Shown: positions 1 through 10,085 of the stretch, in pieces
How the letters are laid out: each line of letters opens with the position of its first letter
Numbering within the stretch: the stretch's first letter is position 1
DNA from: Helichrysum umbraculigerum
Lineage: Eukaryota > Streptophyta > Magnoliopsida > Asterales > Asteraceae
DNA: 64,000 nucleotides
Direction: 5' to 3'
Assembly: GCA_949592205.1 (NCBI GenBank)
Contig: CATIUR010000003.1
Location: forward strand, 141,523,259 to 141,587,258
The notes under the pieces: generated by a model
Seen by the model: only the letters and a program-made list of their open reading frames with translations
Database searches by the model: none
What the model was told of the DNA's origin: nothing
Position numbers and translations under genes: made by a program

Positions 1-900
1 GAGAACAAGGAGGATTATGCTAAGTTTTACGAAGCTTTCTCGAAGAACCTTAAGTTGGGTATCCACGAGGATTCTCAGAACAAGACCAAGCTTGCTGAGT
101 TGCTTCGTTACCATTCAACCAAGAGTGGGGATGAGATGACCAGTTTGAAGGACTATGTTACCAGGATGAAGGAGGGTCAGCAAGACATCTATTACATCAC
201 TGGTGAAAGCAAAAAGGCAGTTGAGAACTCTCCATTCTTGGAGAAGCTAAAGAAGAAGGGTTATGAGGTGTTGTACATGGTTGACGCCATTGATGAGTAT
301 GCTGTTGGTCAACTAAAGGAGTTTGAGGGTAAGAAGTTGGTTTCTGCAACCAAGGAAGGTTTGAAGCTTGAGGAGACTGAAGATGAGAAGGCGAAGCAGG
401 AAGCTTTGAAGGAGAAGTTTGAGGGTCTGTGCAAGGTGATGAAGGACGTGTTGGGTGACAAGGTCGAGAAGGTTGTTGTTTCTGACCGCGTGGTGGATTC
501 TCCCTGCTGTTTGGTTACAGGAGAATACGGGTGGACTGCCAACATGGAAAGAATCATGAAGGCACAGGCTTTGAGAGATTCAAGCATGGCTGGGTATATG
601 TCAAGCAAGAAGACCATGGAGATCAACCCCGAGAACTCTATTATGGAGGAACTCAGGAAACGTGCTGATGCTGACAAGAACGACAAGTCCGTTAAGGATT
701 TGGTGCTTTTGCTATTCGAGACCGCATTGCTTACCTCTGGATTCAGCCTGGACGAGCCCAACACTTTTGGAAACAGAATCCACAGAATGTTGAAGCTTGG
801 TCTCAGCATCGATGAGGATGCTGCTGATGAGGATGCTGACGTGCCTGCTTTGGAGGAAGCTGATGCAGATGCTGAAAGCAAGATGGAAGAGGTCGACTAA
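1..900 (+). CDS. HSP90: Cytosolic HSP90, C-terminal part (5' end outside window)
   Basis: The frame is open from base 1 and ends at a TAA at 898-900, giving about 299 residues of the middle and C-terminal domains of HSP90. HSP90 is the ATP-dependent cytosolic chaperone that matures kinases, receptors and NLR proteins. Visible family signatures are a GIHEDSQNK stretch, LLRYHSTKSGDEMTSL, a YYITGES strand, the dimerisation-domain segment NTFGNRIHRMLKLGLSID, an acidic linker and the terminal MEEVD. MEEVD is the docking peptide for TPR co-chaperones and marks the cytosolic/nuclear class, not the ER or organellar forms. Only the start is missing, because of the window edge; no break is seen. The first in-frame ATG lies well inside the domain and is not the real start. 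Very confident. Confidence 0.97.
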   Translation, partial: ENKEDYAKFYEAFSKNLKLGIHEDSQNKTKLAELLRYHSTKSGDEMTSLKDYVTRMKEGQQDIYYITGESKKAVENSPFLEKLKKKGYEVLYMVDAIDEYAVGQLKEFEGKKLVSATKEGLKLEETEDEKAKQEALKEKFEGLCKVMKDVLGDKVEKVVVSDRVVDSPCCLVTGEYGWTANMERIMKAQALRDSSMAGYMSSKKTMEINPENSIMEELRKRADADKNDKSVKDLVLLLFETALLTSGFSLDEPNTFGNRIHRMLKLGLSIDEDAADEDADVPALEEADADAESKMEEVD

Positions 901-1732
901 TTTAAACACTAGTTTTTTTATCCATGGTCTTGTTTATCGTTATGAACCTTTTTAGTTTTCATGTCCCTTTTTTTTGTTATTTCTATGGAACATGTTTCGT
1001 ACAACAAGACAGCAATTGGTTTTCATCGTTTTTGCCTATGTGATGTAGAACCGTTATTTAGTGTGATGCATAATAGCTTCGTTACATATGAATTATGAAT
1101 CATGATGTGGTTTATGTTTTTAGGCTCAAATCTGAGAATTTCTATAAGCCTAGCATTTTGCTATGTTGAAGTACTGGTGCAGGTGATGTAAATTAGGTCT
1201 TCTGCAATTTTCAATTGCAGGCAACATACAAAAAAACAAAATTACACAACAAAATTCTTATTTCAAGTCTAATGCTGCCGAAAATTTTTTCTATGAACAT
1301 TCTGTGGATTCTGTTTCCGAAAGTGTATTGGAGTAAATGACATCCTCTGGACGGTTTAGCGTCTCCAATAAAACAGAATCGTTCAGTACGTCGTTCAGCG
1401 TGCAACTATTGTTCAAAGATATTTGAAAACCATTTCAAACTCTAATCAGTAAACAGAAATGTTTATGCGCTTAAAGAAAGAAAAATTAAAGTCTAATGCT
1501 GCTGTGTTGTAGTACTGGTGCAGGTGATGTAAATTAGGTCTTTTGCAATTCTCAATTACAGCAAAATACAAAAAACCAAAATTACACAACAAAATTCTTA
1601 TTTCAAGTCTAATGCTGCTGAACAAATTTTCTATGAACAAAATACCTCATGTTTATGCAACTTAAAGAAAGAAGAATTAAGTCACACTATGTAAAATAAA
1701 TCTTGTTACATCTATCTGTGATGGTGAACTTC
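901..1732. other. HSP90 3' flank with rearranged sequence
   Basis: This stretch follows the HSP90 stop and precedes the last exon of the convergent CBL gene. It should contain both 3' UTRs. The first ~270 bases are T-rich, as expected of a plant 3' UTR. From about 1169 it holds an imperfect tandem duplication with a filler insertion, listed separately. No further gene is seen. Confidence 0.6.
1169..1680. repeat. Two imperfect direct copies, the first with an inserted filler
   Basis: A block starting TAGTACTGGTGCAGGTGATG is present at about 1169 and again at about 1512. Both continue through ATTACACAACAAAATTCTTA and TCTATGAAC. In the first copy the match breaks at about 1298, where roughly 120 bases of unrelated sequence intervene. 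The copies resume similarity at the TTTATGC..CTTAAAGAAAGAA segment (about 1465 and 1650). The filler contains an inverted scrap of the HSP90 coding sequence (1296-1326). Confidence 0.8.
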
Positions 1733-3069
1733 TTACATATCCTCGACTCGCGAATGAAAAACGAAGCTTGGGAATGTAGTTGTGATGTCCCTGTACAAAA
1801 CAAGAAACAAACATGAACTGTTGGTTCCATTTGAGAGCTAGAAATTGGTACTTGTCAACTTTTAAACATTTTGAGAAGAAGAAGTCGTGTAAACAGAACT
1901 TACTTGAGGTATTGTAGGGTCATATTCTTCAAGAGGGACGGATGTCGTATGACAAGGTTTCTCCATTCTTCCTGGTCGATTTTCCCATCATGTTTCGTAT
2001 CAGCTTCCTCAAACGTCTGAAAAAGTACCGACTGGTCACTCAATTTTCAAAAATCATGTGAAGTAATAATCTGCATTTGACCGAACCGAGCTTTTCTAAA
2101 AATCTGAAGAGTAGTTTTTTATTACTAGTACCTTGTCAATGATACTTTCTATAACATCGTCGGAAAGATTCATCCCTGATTCAGCAAGTGTAGCCACCAC
2201 CATCTGCTTCACCTACATTGAGCACCATACCACCCGAATCAATTATACATTTGTTACCTATGTGTGTAAACATGTACACATATGCCTACAACTTACCTCT
2301 TGTCTCTCTATGAAGCCTTGCTGCTTAAGATCATAAAGCTGAAAGGAAACTGCAGATCGACAACAAGAATCAGGGTCTAAGTTGAGGATCGGAAAGGCAT
2401 ACAGTCATAACCCAGATAAACAAATTCAACTTACAATTGATCTTATCATCAATAGGGGCACTTGGATGAAACACCGAAAGTGCACGAGCAAACTCCTCGA
2501 ATCCCAAGATTCCATTGTGCTTTGTGTCAAACAAGTCAAATACCTGAAGTCAAGTAACCCATAAAACCTCTAAACAACATTCCTTACTGTATATTGTAAT
2601 TAATCAACGATGCTTAAAAGCAATCCTACCCGATCAGCAAACAAGCTTTCCTTTTTATTAGTCTTGAACAATGCCAGCTGAAACTTTTCCTGCATTTAAG
2701 TCATCTGACTAAATTAGAAATGATTTTGTACTTTCATACCAAATCAGAATAATGCTACCTATGCACGAACCTTATTGATTAACCCATCATCATTAACTGC
2801 ACTACTAATTTTTTTAAATAGCTCATAAAGCGCTTCTACTTCACTTACACTAACTGCATATCACACATTCAGTATGAAATTAGGATCAAAGATAAAGCTG
2901 GATCCCTAAAAAATTGCAATGAAAAGATGAAAACTAATAGCATACAAACTGTCTGGCTAGCAAGAATTGCAGGATCATCAAGCCCCTGCGATTGTTTACT
3001 CAATTCAAGATCACAGCAGTAGAGTAGGGAAGCACATAAATGCTTGATCCCTTCTAAGCACTGAGACAT
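1733..3069 (-). CDS. CBL3: Calcineurin B-like calcium sensor, CBL2/CBL3 type
   Basis: Eight exons on the minus strand: 3069-2946, 2853-2771, 2689-2630, 2543-2435, 2349-2297, 2212-2132, 2016-1904 and 1790-1733. All introns are GT..AG. The sum is 681 nt, or 226 aa plus stop, which is the usual length of CBL2/CBL3. CBLs bind Ca2+ through EF hands and recruit CIPK kinases. The N terminus MSQCLEGIKHLC, with Cys4, Cys12 and Cys19, matches the S-acylated leader that puts CBL2/3 on the tonoplast, and it lacks the myristoylation start of CBL1/9. EF loops are visible at DTKHNGILGFEEF and DTKHDGKIDQEEW, with a less regular one at DLKQQGFIERQE. The C terminus carries the FPSF motif whose Ser is a CIPK target. 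CBL2 and CBL3 are too alike to separate by eye, so the symbol is a best guess. Confidence 0.95.
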
Positions 3070-3106
3070 GGCACTTGTTGTACATTAAAACGCTCCATTC
3101 TTGCTA

Positions 3107-3915
3107 CTGCAAATTAAGTTGGTATACATAAAGATCTACATACAAACATGAAAAATGGATAGTAATTACACATAAGATGCTCTAATGAATAACCTTTTGA
3201 CCATTTCCCAATACTGCTGCTGAAATCGAACACGTGTAGTTGAACTATTCTGTAGGAAGTACACAACACAGAATAAGAACCTATTGATTCAAGATTATTG
3301 GAACTTATTCGGTTTAATGCCACTAACTACACAAGACTACTTAATCCATACATGAAAACATTTACATGATTGAATAGGAAACTAACATTAATTTATCAAA
3401 TTTTCATTTCAGAAACAAATTTTGTTTCAATCTGATCTCTCTAATCAGCCTAAAAGAGCATGAACTATGACCCAAAAGTTGATTTCACCACTTGTGCTTT
3501 CTTTTAATACTAACCAATTACATAACCAAATTCTGATTTCTTAAAACAGGCATCTAAATTTTATTCATTAATCAAGAATATTCATCAATGAAATGATAAT
3601 ATGAAACTTTCCAGAGATTACAAATCAAATCTTGGTGCAACCTTGATATACAAGAACATACTTTTAGCTGAATTAAGTGGATGCATATCTCAGATCTCCA
3701 AATGCCATGAACTAGCAGATATCATGAAATCAAGATTCTTATAAAAAAATGATTAACTTCATTAAAATTGAATCAAAACTCATCAACCCAGATCAAATTA
3801 ATCAATATTATCATGATTTCAAACAATTATAGACCTTGGAATAAGAAAAAGATTGAATCTTTATGGTATAAGAAACAATAACACCAGAAACATGGGATGT
3901 AAGAATAAAACTAAC
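3107..3915 (-). other. Leader (5' UTR) intron of the CBL gene
   Basis: On the minus strand ATAAG|GTTAGT (donor at 3915) and TTGCAG|TAGCAAG (acceptor ending at 3107) bracket an AT-rich 809-base interval. The acceptor lies 37 bases upstream of the ATG at 3069. The CDS needs no upstream exon, so this would be a 5' UTR intron, which is common in CBL genes. Inferred from splice sites only. Confidence 0.65.
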
Positions 3916-4081
3916 CTTATGAAAAACTGCCAGATGTGTGGTATCGGGAAGGAGGTGTGTTGATGTACAGATTTGGAATTAAAACACAAACAATCAATCA
4001 ATTGTTATTTTACGATTAATAAACAAAGGGTAAATGATTAGTGTTGGCCACGATAATGATGTAGGGAATAACATGGGGAAT

Positions 4082-4101
4082 GGGGGGGGGGGGGGGGGGG
4101 G
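4082..4101. repeat. Poly-G/poly-C homopolymer
   Basis: A run of about 20 G sits upstream of the CBL transcription unit (as C on its coding strand). Its exact length is likely to vary between alleles and to be error-prone in assembly. Confidence 0.9.
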
Positions 4102-4115
4102 CTAGATCAGGTGAA

Positions 4116-4121
4116 CACGTG
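4116..4121. promoter_or_regulatory. G-box / ABRE-like element upstream of CBL
   Basis: AACACGTGAC contains the palindrome CACGTG, the core bound by plant bZIP and bHLH factors. It lies about 200 bases upstream of the inferred leader-intron donor of the CBL gene, a plausible promoter position. Whether it is functional is inference. Confidence 0.4.
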
Positions 4122-4807
4122 ACTCATCAAAATATGTTTATTTTTACTTATTTTTTATTTTTTTAACCGACCCAACAAAGTTAGTTAACTCTCTGCTCAT
4201 TTGCTCAACACAAAAGACCTTTGAAGCTCATTTGATTATCTTTTTTATATTTTGGTCAATTCATTAAAAGTTTAAGATAATCATAAGAACTTTAATTAAT
4301 ATAATTAATACTCCGTATGATTTTTTATAAAAAAGACACATGTAAAATTAACATACTAATGCGCGTTTCGTTAATGGAAATCCTTAGCGCTTTTGTTAAT
4401 ATAGTTGTACATACATATCATATTTGTATATTGAATCAAAATTCAAGCGTCAACATAAATTTCAGGAGGGGGAGAGTTAGTTATGATTATAGTGCAACTA
4501 TTAAAGCATATTTGAAAGACTTAACAAGATCCCTAAAAATCTTATTTAGCAAAATATCATACTAATAAATATAATCTGCAAGAAACTTTTCTATGGTTCC
4601 CTCAATTAAGCACCTTTAACAACTATTTCACTTTTCTTTCGAAAATTTGTTGTTATATTTTGGTTAATAAATATAACACTGAAATTATAATCTTTTTTTT
4701 TTTTTCTCTTTCTTAAAGATGATATTTCATTATTTTGTTGCATGAAATTTATTTTATTTTCTAGAACACAAATACCACATATATTTACAATCCATATATA
4801 TATATAT
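4122..4807. other. AT-rich intergenic sequence
   Basis: No gene recognised. The short open frames (for example near 4317-4565) lack plant coding character and family motifs. A poly-T run lies near 4692. Confidence 0.6.
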
Positions 4808-5179
4808 AGGTTCCGGTTCAATTGAGAACCAAAAAAATTGCGAGAACCGTGAGAACTACTAGATTGTATGTTTGTTTACATGTAATTAACTTGATTCACA
4901 TGTGAACATTGATTTATGTTAGATTGGGGAAATTTTTTTTTGAAAAATCCCTAAATTATAGCGAGAACCGCAAAAAATCAAATCTATGTTCACATATGAA
5001 CGATAATATGAACAAATCAGGTAAAACGTGTTTTAAGACATTATTTTTGAAAATTTTTTTCCCCAATCTAACCTAAATCAATGTTCACATGTGAATCAAG
5101 TTAATTACATGTGAACAAACATGCAATCTAGTAGTTCTCACGGTTCTCGCAATTTTTTTGGTTATCAATTGAACCGGAT

Positions 5180-5182
<3 letters not shown>
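4808..5182. mobile_element. Foldback MITE with ~135-bp terminal inverted repeats
   Basis: The left arm starts AGGTTCCGGTTCAATTGA and the right arm ends TCAATTGAACCGGATCCT. Complementarity continues inward for about 135 bases, including GTGAGAACTACTAGATTG against CAATCTAGTAGTTCTCAC, and both arms include ATGTTCACATGTGAA-type segments. The centre (about 4945-5055) is unpaired. The element is flanked by TATATA on both sides, consistent with insertion into a TA dinucleotide (Tc1/mariner or Mutator-like MITE). No coding capacity. Confidence 0.85.
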
Positions 5183-5212
<30 letters not shown>

Positions 5213-5219
<7 letters not shown>

Positions 5220-5300
5220 CTTCCCAAAAAATCGAACTCACAATCTTTTAGTTGACGATTTCCCGTATGTTACTTGGGCAAAGACCCTTTGGTAAACATG
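5213..5300 (-). mobile_element. SINE-like fragment, reverse orientation (weak)
   Basis: Read on the minus strand, this holds TTGCCCAAGTAAC followed about 30 bases later by GTGAGTTCGATTT. These resemble the A and B boxes of a tRNA-derived SINE. It is short and has no confirmed tail or target duplication. Confidence 0.3.
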
Positions 5301-5457
5301 AAACTAAAATAATTTTGTTAGTCCATACATGTTTCTAAAATTTACCTATTACTTTACTATGTATAATAAATAAAAAATAATAATAATAATTATGTTTTGA
5401 GGAATATATCCATTCTATTGACAATACTGATATTAGATATTGTTAGAGCAATGATAA

Positions 5458-5462
5458 AACAC
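5458..5462. other. Target-site duplication AACAC (left) of the Athila-type element
   Basis: AACAC directly precedes the 5' LTR and recurs at 19876-19880 directly after the 3' LTR. This is a perfect 5-bp duplication, as made by Ty3/gypsy integrases, and it fixes both element ends. Confidence 0.95.
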
Positions 5463-5656
5463 TGATATCGCTCATTTTGTCTATATAAATCTATCGCGAT
5501 ATCATTGTTTTGCATTTGTATTTGAGTAAATTTCATGAACTTTCGATACTTATTTTGTTTGGAAATTTATCTCAGGTCAAGACTTGGAAAGGCAATGCAA
5601 ATGGTGAAGTTTTGATGAATTCTGGAGCTGAGTCTGGATCCCTTTGAAAAGAAGCA

Positions 5657-5872
5657 TACCCGCCCGGGTATAGTTCTCCACCCGTCCGGGTGTGGGCTTC
5701 CACCCGTCCGGGTATTTTCACGCGATCGGATACATTAGTTCTAAATGGTTACAGCAACGAGCCTTGTTGGAGGAACTGGGGTTTCTAATGCCACCCGTCC
5801 GGGTAACTCTACCCACCCGATCGGGTATGGGCGGCTACCCGTCCGGGTACCTTTGCTCACCCGGTCGGGTAA
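5657..5872. repeat. Array of eight CCGG/TCGG-centred palindromes in the LTR
   Basis: Eight copies of a 12-13 bp near-palindrome, consensus ACCCG(T/C/A)(C/T)CGGGT, lie within about 215 bases. Examples are ACCCGCCCGGGT, ACCCGTCCGGGT, ACCCGATCGGGT and ACCCGGTCGGGT. The spacer sequence between copies is not conserved. The same array recurs in the 3' LTR (about 18187-18402) and as a nine-copy array at 13028-13267. The arrangement suggests dimeric protein-binding sites; this is inference. Confidence 0.85.
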
Positions 5873-6504
5873 TTTGGCGGGGTACTGTTCACCTTCTTCG
5901 CGGATAAAAGGGAGCTCGATATCTGTTGGATTTTATCTGCGTGTGAGATTTTCCATGGAGAAGCAATTAATGCCCCAACCATGTTTTGGTCCAAACTTCT
6001 TCCCGCTCAAGAAATGTCCACTGGCTTTTGGAATTTGGAAGTCCTGGGTTTTTATAACCCTAAAAAAAAAAAAAAAAAAAAAAGAGCAGACTTCTTACAT
6101 CAGAAGTAGATATCATCTTGGTTCTGGGTTTTTCACTCTCAACAAAAAGCCACGACCAAAAACACCAATTTCACTCATCCTTCACTTAGCAAAAATCTCA
6201 GTGAACATTTTGTGGAGAACATCAGCAACAAATATCACTGTAATTTGTGCAAGCACCTTTGGGTACAATTTTATTTCATTTTAATTTAAGTTAACTATGA
6301 TTCCACTTATTTCTTGTAATTGCTTGAAGATTGTTGTCACTATGAGTGGCTAGTTACTTATATGCTTGTTTGGATGAAATAGCTAGTTGCTTAGGGGTGT
6401 ATATCCTTGGGTGTTAATTTATGTGTGAGTTTGTGAATCAACCATGAGTTTGTAAGAGTTTAGCTTGTTGTTGTTATGAAACTTTGGGCATTTTCACTAA
6501 GCGA

Positions 6505-6975
6505 TTATAGCGAACGTTTCTTGCTTATTAAAAGTACCTAAATAAGTTGTTTGTCAATTGTGGAACAAAGCATTTGGTAATTGTAACAACAATTAGTTAA
6601 ATAAATATAAGTTAGCAATTATAGCGAATGTTTGTTGTGTGGTTGATTTGCAAACTCTTAAAATCTTAATTTATGTTTAATCGGAGAACCTTGTGTGATT
6701 GAGCTTAATCTCTAGAATTTGGCCATTTGGTAATTTACTAATTGATATAGCAAACGTTTTCAACCTAGTGAATTGCTATTGATTATTTGTCTATAAACAA
6801 TTGAACAAAATTGCGAACGTAACTTTGGAATGTGTCAAATGATTTAGCTAAATTGTGCAAGTTTGTAACCATGGCGAACGTCCGTTACTTGATTAAATCA
6901 TAGGTTTGTTAATTGAAGTTGAACGATAGGTCTTAGCGAACGTTGAGCTTATGTTTGATGAACGTTACCTTAGCA
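6505..6975 (+). repeat. Dispersed GCGAACGT-type motifs in the LTR
   Basis: At least six copies of a TAGCGAACGTT-like word occur over 470 bases (TATAGCGAACGTTT, TATAGCGAATGTTT, TATAGCAAACGTTT, TTGCGAACGTAA, TGGCGAACGTCC, TTAGCGAACGTTG). Intervening sequence is unrelated, so this is not a simple tandem array. The same set is present in the 3' LTR. Confidence 0.75.
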
Positions 6976-7356
6976 TATGTCTTAACCGGTTATAATTCTA
7001 CACCCCGAAATCACTAGTTAAATAATTCAAGCAAGCATTGTTTTTAATATTTGAAAGTTCCAAACAACTAATTTGACTCTTCCTGAGTCCACCGTTCTCA
7101 TTGAAAGATAAATTGTAGTTTTAAGCATCGTGACAATTCGGTCACACAAACCAACCACATTTTATTTTCTCTCTTTAAATTGTTCACACTTATCTTGATC
7201 GTATAAACCAAGTTCCCTGTGTTCGAGCCCGAACTTACCAAACTATACTACCACTCGACAGGGTCCACTGCCCGGTTGTATTTTGGTCTAGCTCGATACT
7301 TTTTGGTTTACTTATCAACGATAAATTTTATAACTAGATTTAGCACATCAAGTTTT

Positions 7357-7374
7357 TGGCGCCGCTGCCGGGGA
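7357..7374 (+). other. Primer binding site (tRNA-Asp type)
   Basis: TGGCGCCGCTGCCGGGGA begins six bases after the 5' LTR. It resembles the primer site used by Athila elements, complementary to the 3' end of tRNA-Asp. It is where minus-strand synthesis would be primed. Confidence 0.85.
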
Positions 7375-7513
7375 GTTTGATTTGTTATCTTGATTTAAGT
7401 GTGGTTAATTGATCCTTTCTAGAATTTATTTTGGAAAGTTACATTTTGTTAGTATTGCGCCGGTGCGTTGATGGTTTTATCTTTTGTGATCTTTCAGGTT
7501 GATTTGGTAGTGG

Positions 7514-10084
7514 ATGAACACAAGGAGCTCCGGTAAAGAGCTTCTAAGTCCCTTGTCCAATCCGGAGAAGACCAAAAGGAGCAAACGAAGGAGGAAGCCA
7601 AAGCAAAGATCATCGGAATCATCTAGTAGTCAAACGGATACCGATACATCTTCGGGAAACACCGTTGAGGTGGAAGAGACTTTTGTGGACGAACCTCAAA
7701 CCCCCGAAGAAGATCCTTCTACACCTTCCGAAGGTGAAGAAGAAATGGCGGATGAGGATGATACCCCTATTTTCTCACGGACGAGAACCGTGGCACCGAC
7801 ACCCGAGTCGGCCATACGGGTTCAAGAAATTGAAAATGATAATTTCTCTTTGAAGGGGCATCGTATGCAACTCATTAGAGATAAACAATTCGACAGAAGG
7901 GTGCGGGTCGATCCGCATCAACACATTGCTAGCTTTCTTGAAATCAGGAGCTATTTCAAGTATGGGGCGAATATGGATGAAGTGATTCGCCTACGGACGT
8001 TTCCTATGTCACTTTGTGGTGAGGCAAAGATTTGGTATCAAGAATTGGAACCAAACACCATCACTACTTGGGATGAGATGAGGGAAGCATTCGTTAGACG
8101 ATTTTATCCTCCGGCTTTGGCCGAAAGAGGTTTGAATGAGATTAGAGCCTTCAAACAACAAGAAGGCGAAACTTTGGTAGAGGCATGGTGTCGGATGAAA
8201 GAAATGTTGCGCAATTGCCATGGTCACGATTTGAAGAAAAGAGAAATCATTGTGTTATTCTACAATGGTCTTAACTTGGATTCGGCAAGTATTCTTGATG
8301 CCTCGGGAGGAGGTCAATTCCTCTACAAGACACCGAACGAAGCATAGAGGGTTCTTGAAGACAAAGTTATCCAAAGCTTAAATTGGGCTAAGGATAAAGG
8401 AGGAAAACCGGTTAAAAAGCATGTTGCTTTCGTGGAAGGAACTAGTAGTGGAAGTGGAAGCTCCAATGACTCGGCCATGATGAAAGAAATCGACGCTTTA
8501 TCTTCTAAGTTTGATGCACAATTCAAGACAATCAAAGGTGAAATCAAAGAGCTTAGAGATGGTTGCGGTAGTTGAAGCAGAAATCATGCCATGGCTAATT
8601 GTGCACAAGATGATTTGCCAATGGCGGGGGATGAGGAAGATGTAAACTTTCTTCAACAAGGTAATTACCAAAGCGGGAACTACCAACGGGGTGGTTATCA
8701 AAACTGAAATTCGGGAGGTTACCAAGGAGGAAGCTACAACCAAAACAACTGATTTTCTCGGCCAAATCAACCTTACAACCAAAACTCCAATCAAAATTAC
8801 AACCAATCTCAAAACCAAAATTACAATCAAAACCAACACCAAAGCCCTTCAAGCCACAATAACCCACCACCGGTTCAAAAACAAGAGCCAACCCTATTGC
8901 CAATGGAGCAAATGATGAAAGACTTCATGGCAAAACAAGATGCTTGCACCGAAAGGTTGAAGACCCAAATGACCAACATAAGGATAAGCGTGGAGCAAGG
9001 TCAAAAGAACCAACAAGCTTCCATTCAAGACTTGGAACGGAAGATGGATCGTTTGTCGGAAGGGCAAAGTAGTAGGCCAACCGATGGCTTACCGAGTAAT
9101 ACACAACAAAACCCGAGACAACAACCATCTCCTTCTAGTGGAGGATCCAAACCATACCAACCACCACCCGCGAGGAATGAGCATGTGAATGCTATTACAA
9201 CACGGAGCGGGAAGGAACTACCACCACCACCTCAAGCCAAAGACAAAAATATTTCTAACTTTTTTGTGCAGGAAATTGAGGAGGAAGAAGGTGAAGAGAA
9301 TGTTGAGGCGCCTACACCAACGGAGACACCGGTGTCACCTACACCGGTGGTAAAAGCTTACAAACCAAAGATCCCCTTTCCTTAAAGGTTAAGGAAGGAA
9401 AAGATGGCGGCCCAATACGGGAAGTTTGTAGACATGATCAAGGGCATCCGAATCAACGTGCCTTTGGTTGATGTATTAGCCGGTATGCCGAACTATGCCA
9501 AATTCATCAAGGATTTGGTGAGCAACAAAGAAAAGCTTTCGGAAGCTTCGGCTATGTTTTTGAACGAAGAATGTTCGGCAATTGTCCAAAACCAAATTCC
9601 ACCCAAACTCGGTGACCCGGGGAGTTTCATTATCTCGTGTACTTTGGGCAAAATCATCACTTGTGATGCTCTTGCGGACTTGGGTGCTAGCATAAATCTA
9701 ATGCCATATTCGCTTTATGCCAAATTGGCCCTAGGATCCTTGACCCCCACCCGCATGAGTATTAGGTTAGCCGATAGATCCTTCCAATATCCTGTTGGGA
9801 TTGCGGAAAACATGTTGATTGAAGTTGGCCAATTTACCTTTCCGGAAGATTTTGTTATTCTAGAGATGGAGGAGGATAGTAAGGTACCATTGATTCTAGG
9901 AAGACCGTTCTTACACACCGAGGATGCCATAATAGGAGTCAAAGACAAGAAATTGACTTTAGGAGTAGGTGACGAAAGGATTGCCTTCACGGTCGACAAG
10001 GCCATGAAGCATCCTTATTCTAACGATGATTCTTGTTTTAGAATTGATGGAAAGCTTGCTTGGATTGGAATCGGAGCTTGTTGA
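7514..10084 (+). pseudogene. Athila-type gag-protease, broken by in-frame stops
   Basis: One reading frame runs from the ATG at 7514 to a TGA at 10084 but is interrupted at 8345 (TAG), 8573 (TGA), 8705 (TGA), 8750 (TGA) and 9383 (TAA). The first part is gag: a charged N terminus, then the conserved retrotransposon-gag region (FLEIRSYFKYGAN...AKIWYQELEPNTI...FVRRFYPP). An Asn/Gln-rich low-complexity stretch follows (about 8640-8860), then a linker. The retropepsin-like protease has its active-site DLGAS at 9677 and ILGRPFLHTEDA downstream. The stops are of the kind left by C-to-T change at methylated cytosines. A functional product is unlikely. Confidence 0.9.
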
Positions 10085-10085
10085 C

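Larger units (their letters stand above)
5463..7350 (+). repeat. 5' LTR of the Athila-type element
   Basis: 1888 bases from TGATATCGCTC to TAGCACATCA (TG..CA ends). It begins with an inverted repeat GATATCGC/GCGATATC around a TATATAAA. It carries the CCGG palindrome array (5657-5872), an A-tract near 6061-6083 and a run of GCGAACGT-type motifs (6505-6975). The open frames at 5692-6284 are products of the GC-rich palindromes and are not genes. Confidence 0.95.

Noticed and set aside
309..881. Minus-strand open frame opposite HSP90
   Set aside because: Shadow of the HSP90 codons; Ser-rich antisense translation only.
5692..6284. Two overlapping open frames in the Athila LTR (repeated at 18222-18811)
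   Set aside because: They arise from the CG-rich palindrome array, lie wholly in LTR sequence, lack an upstream gene context and have no family motif.
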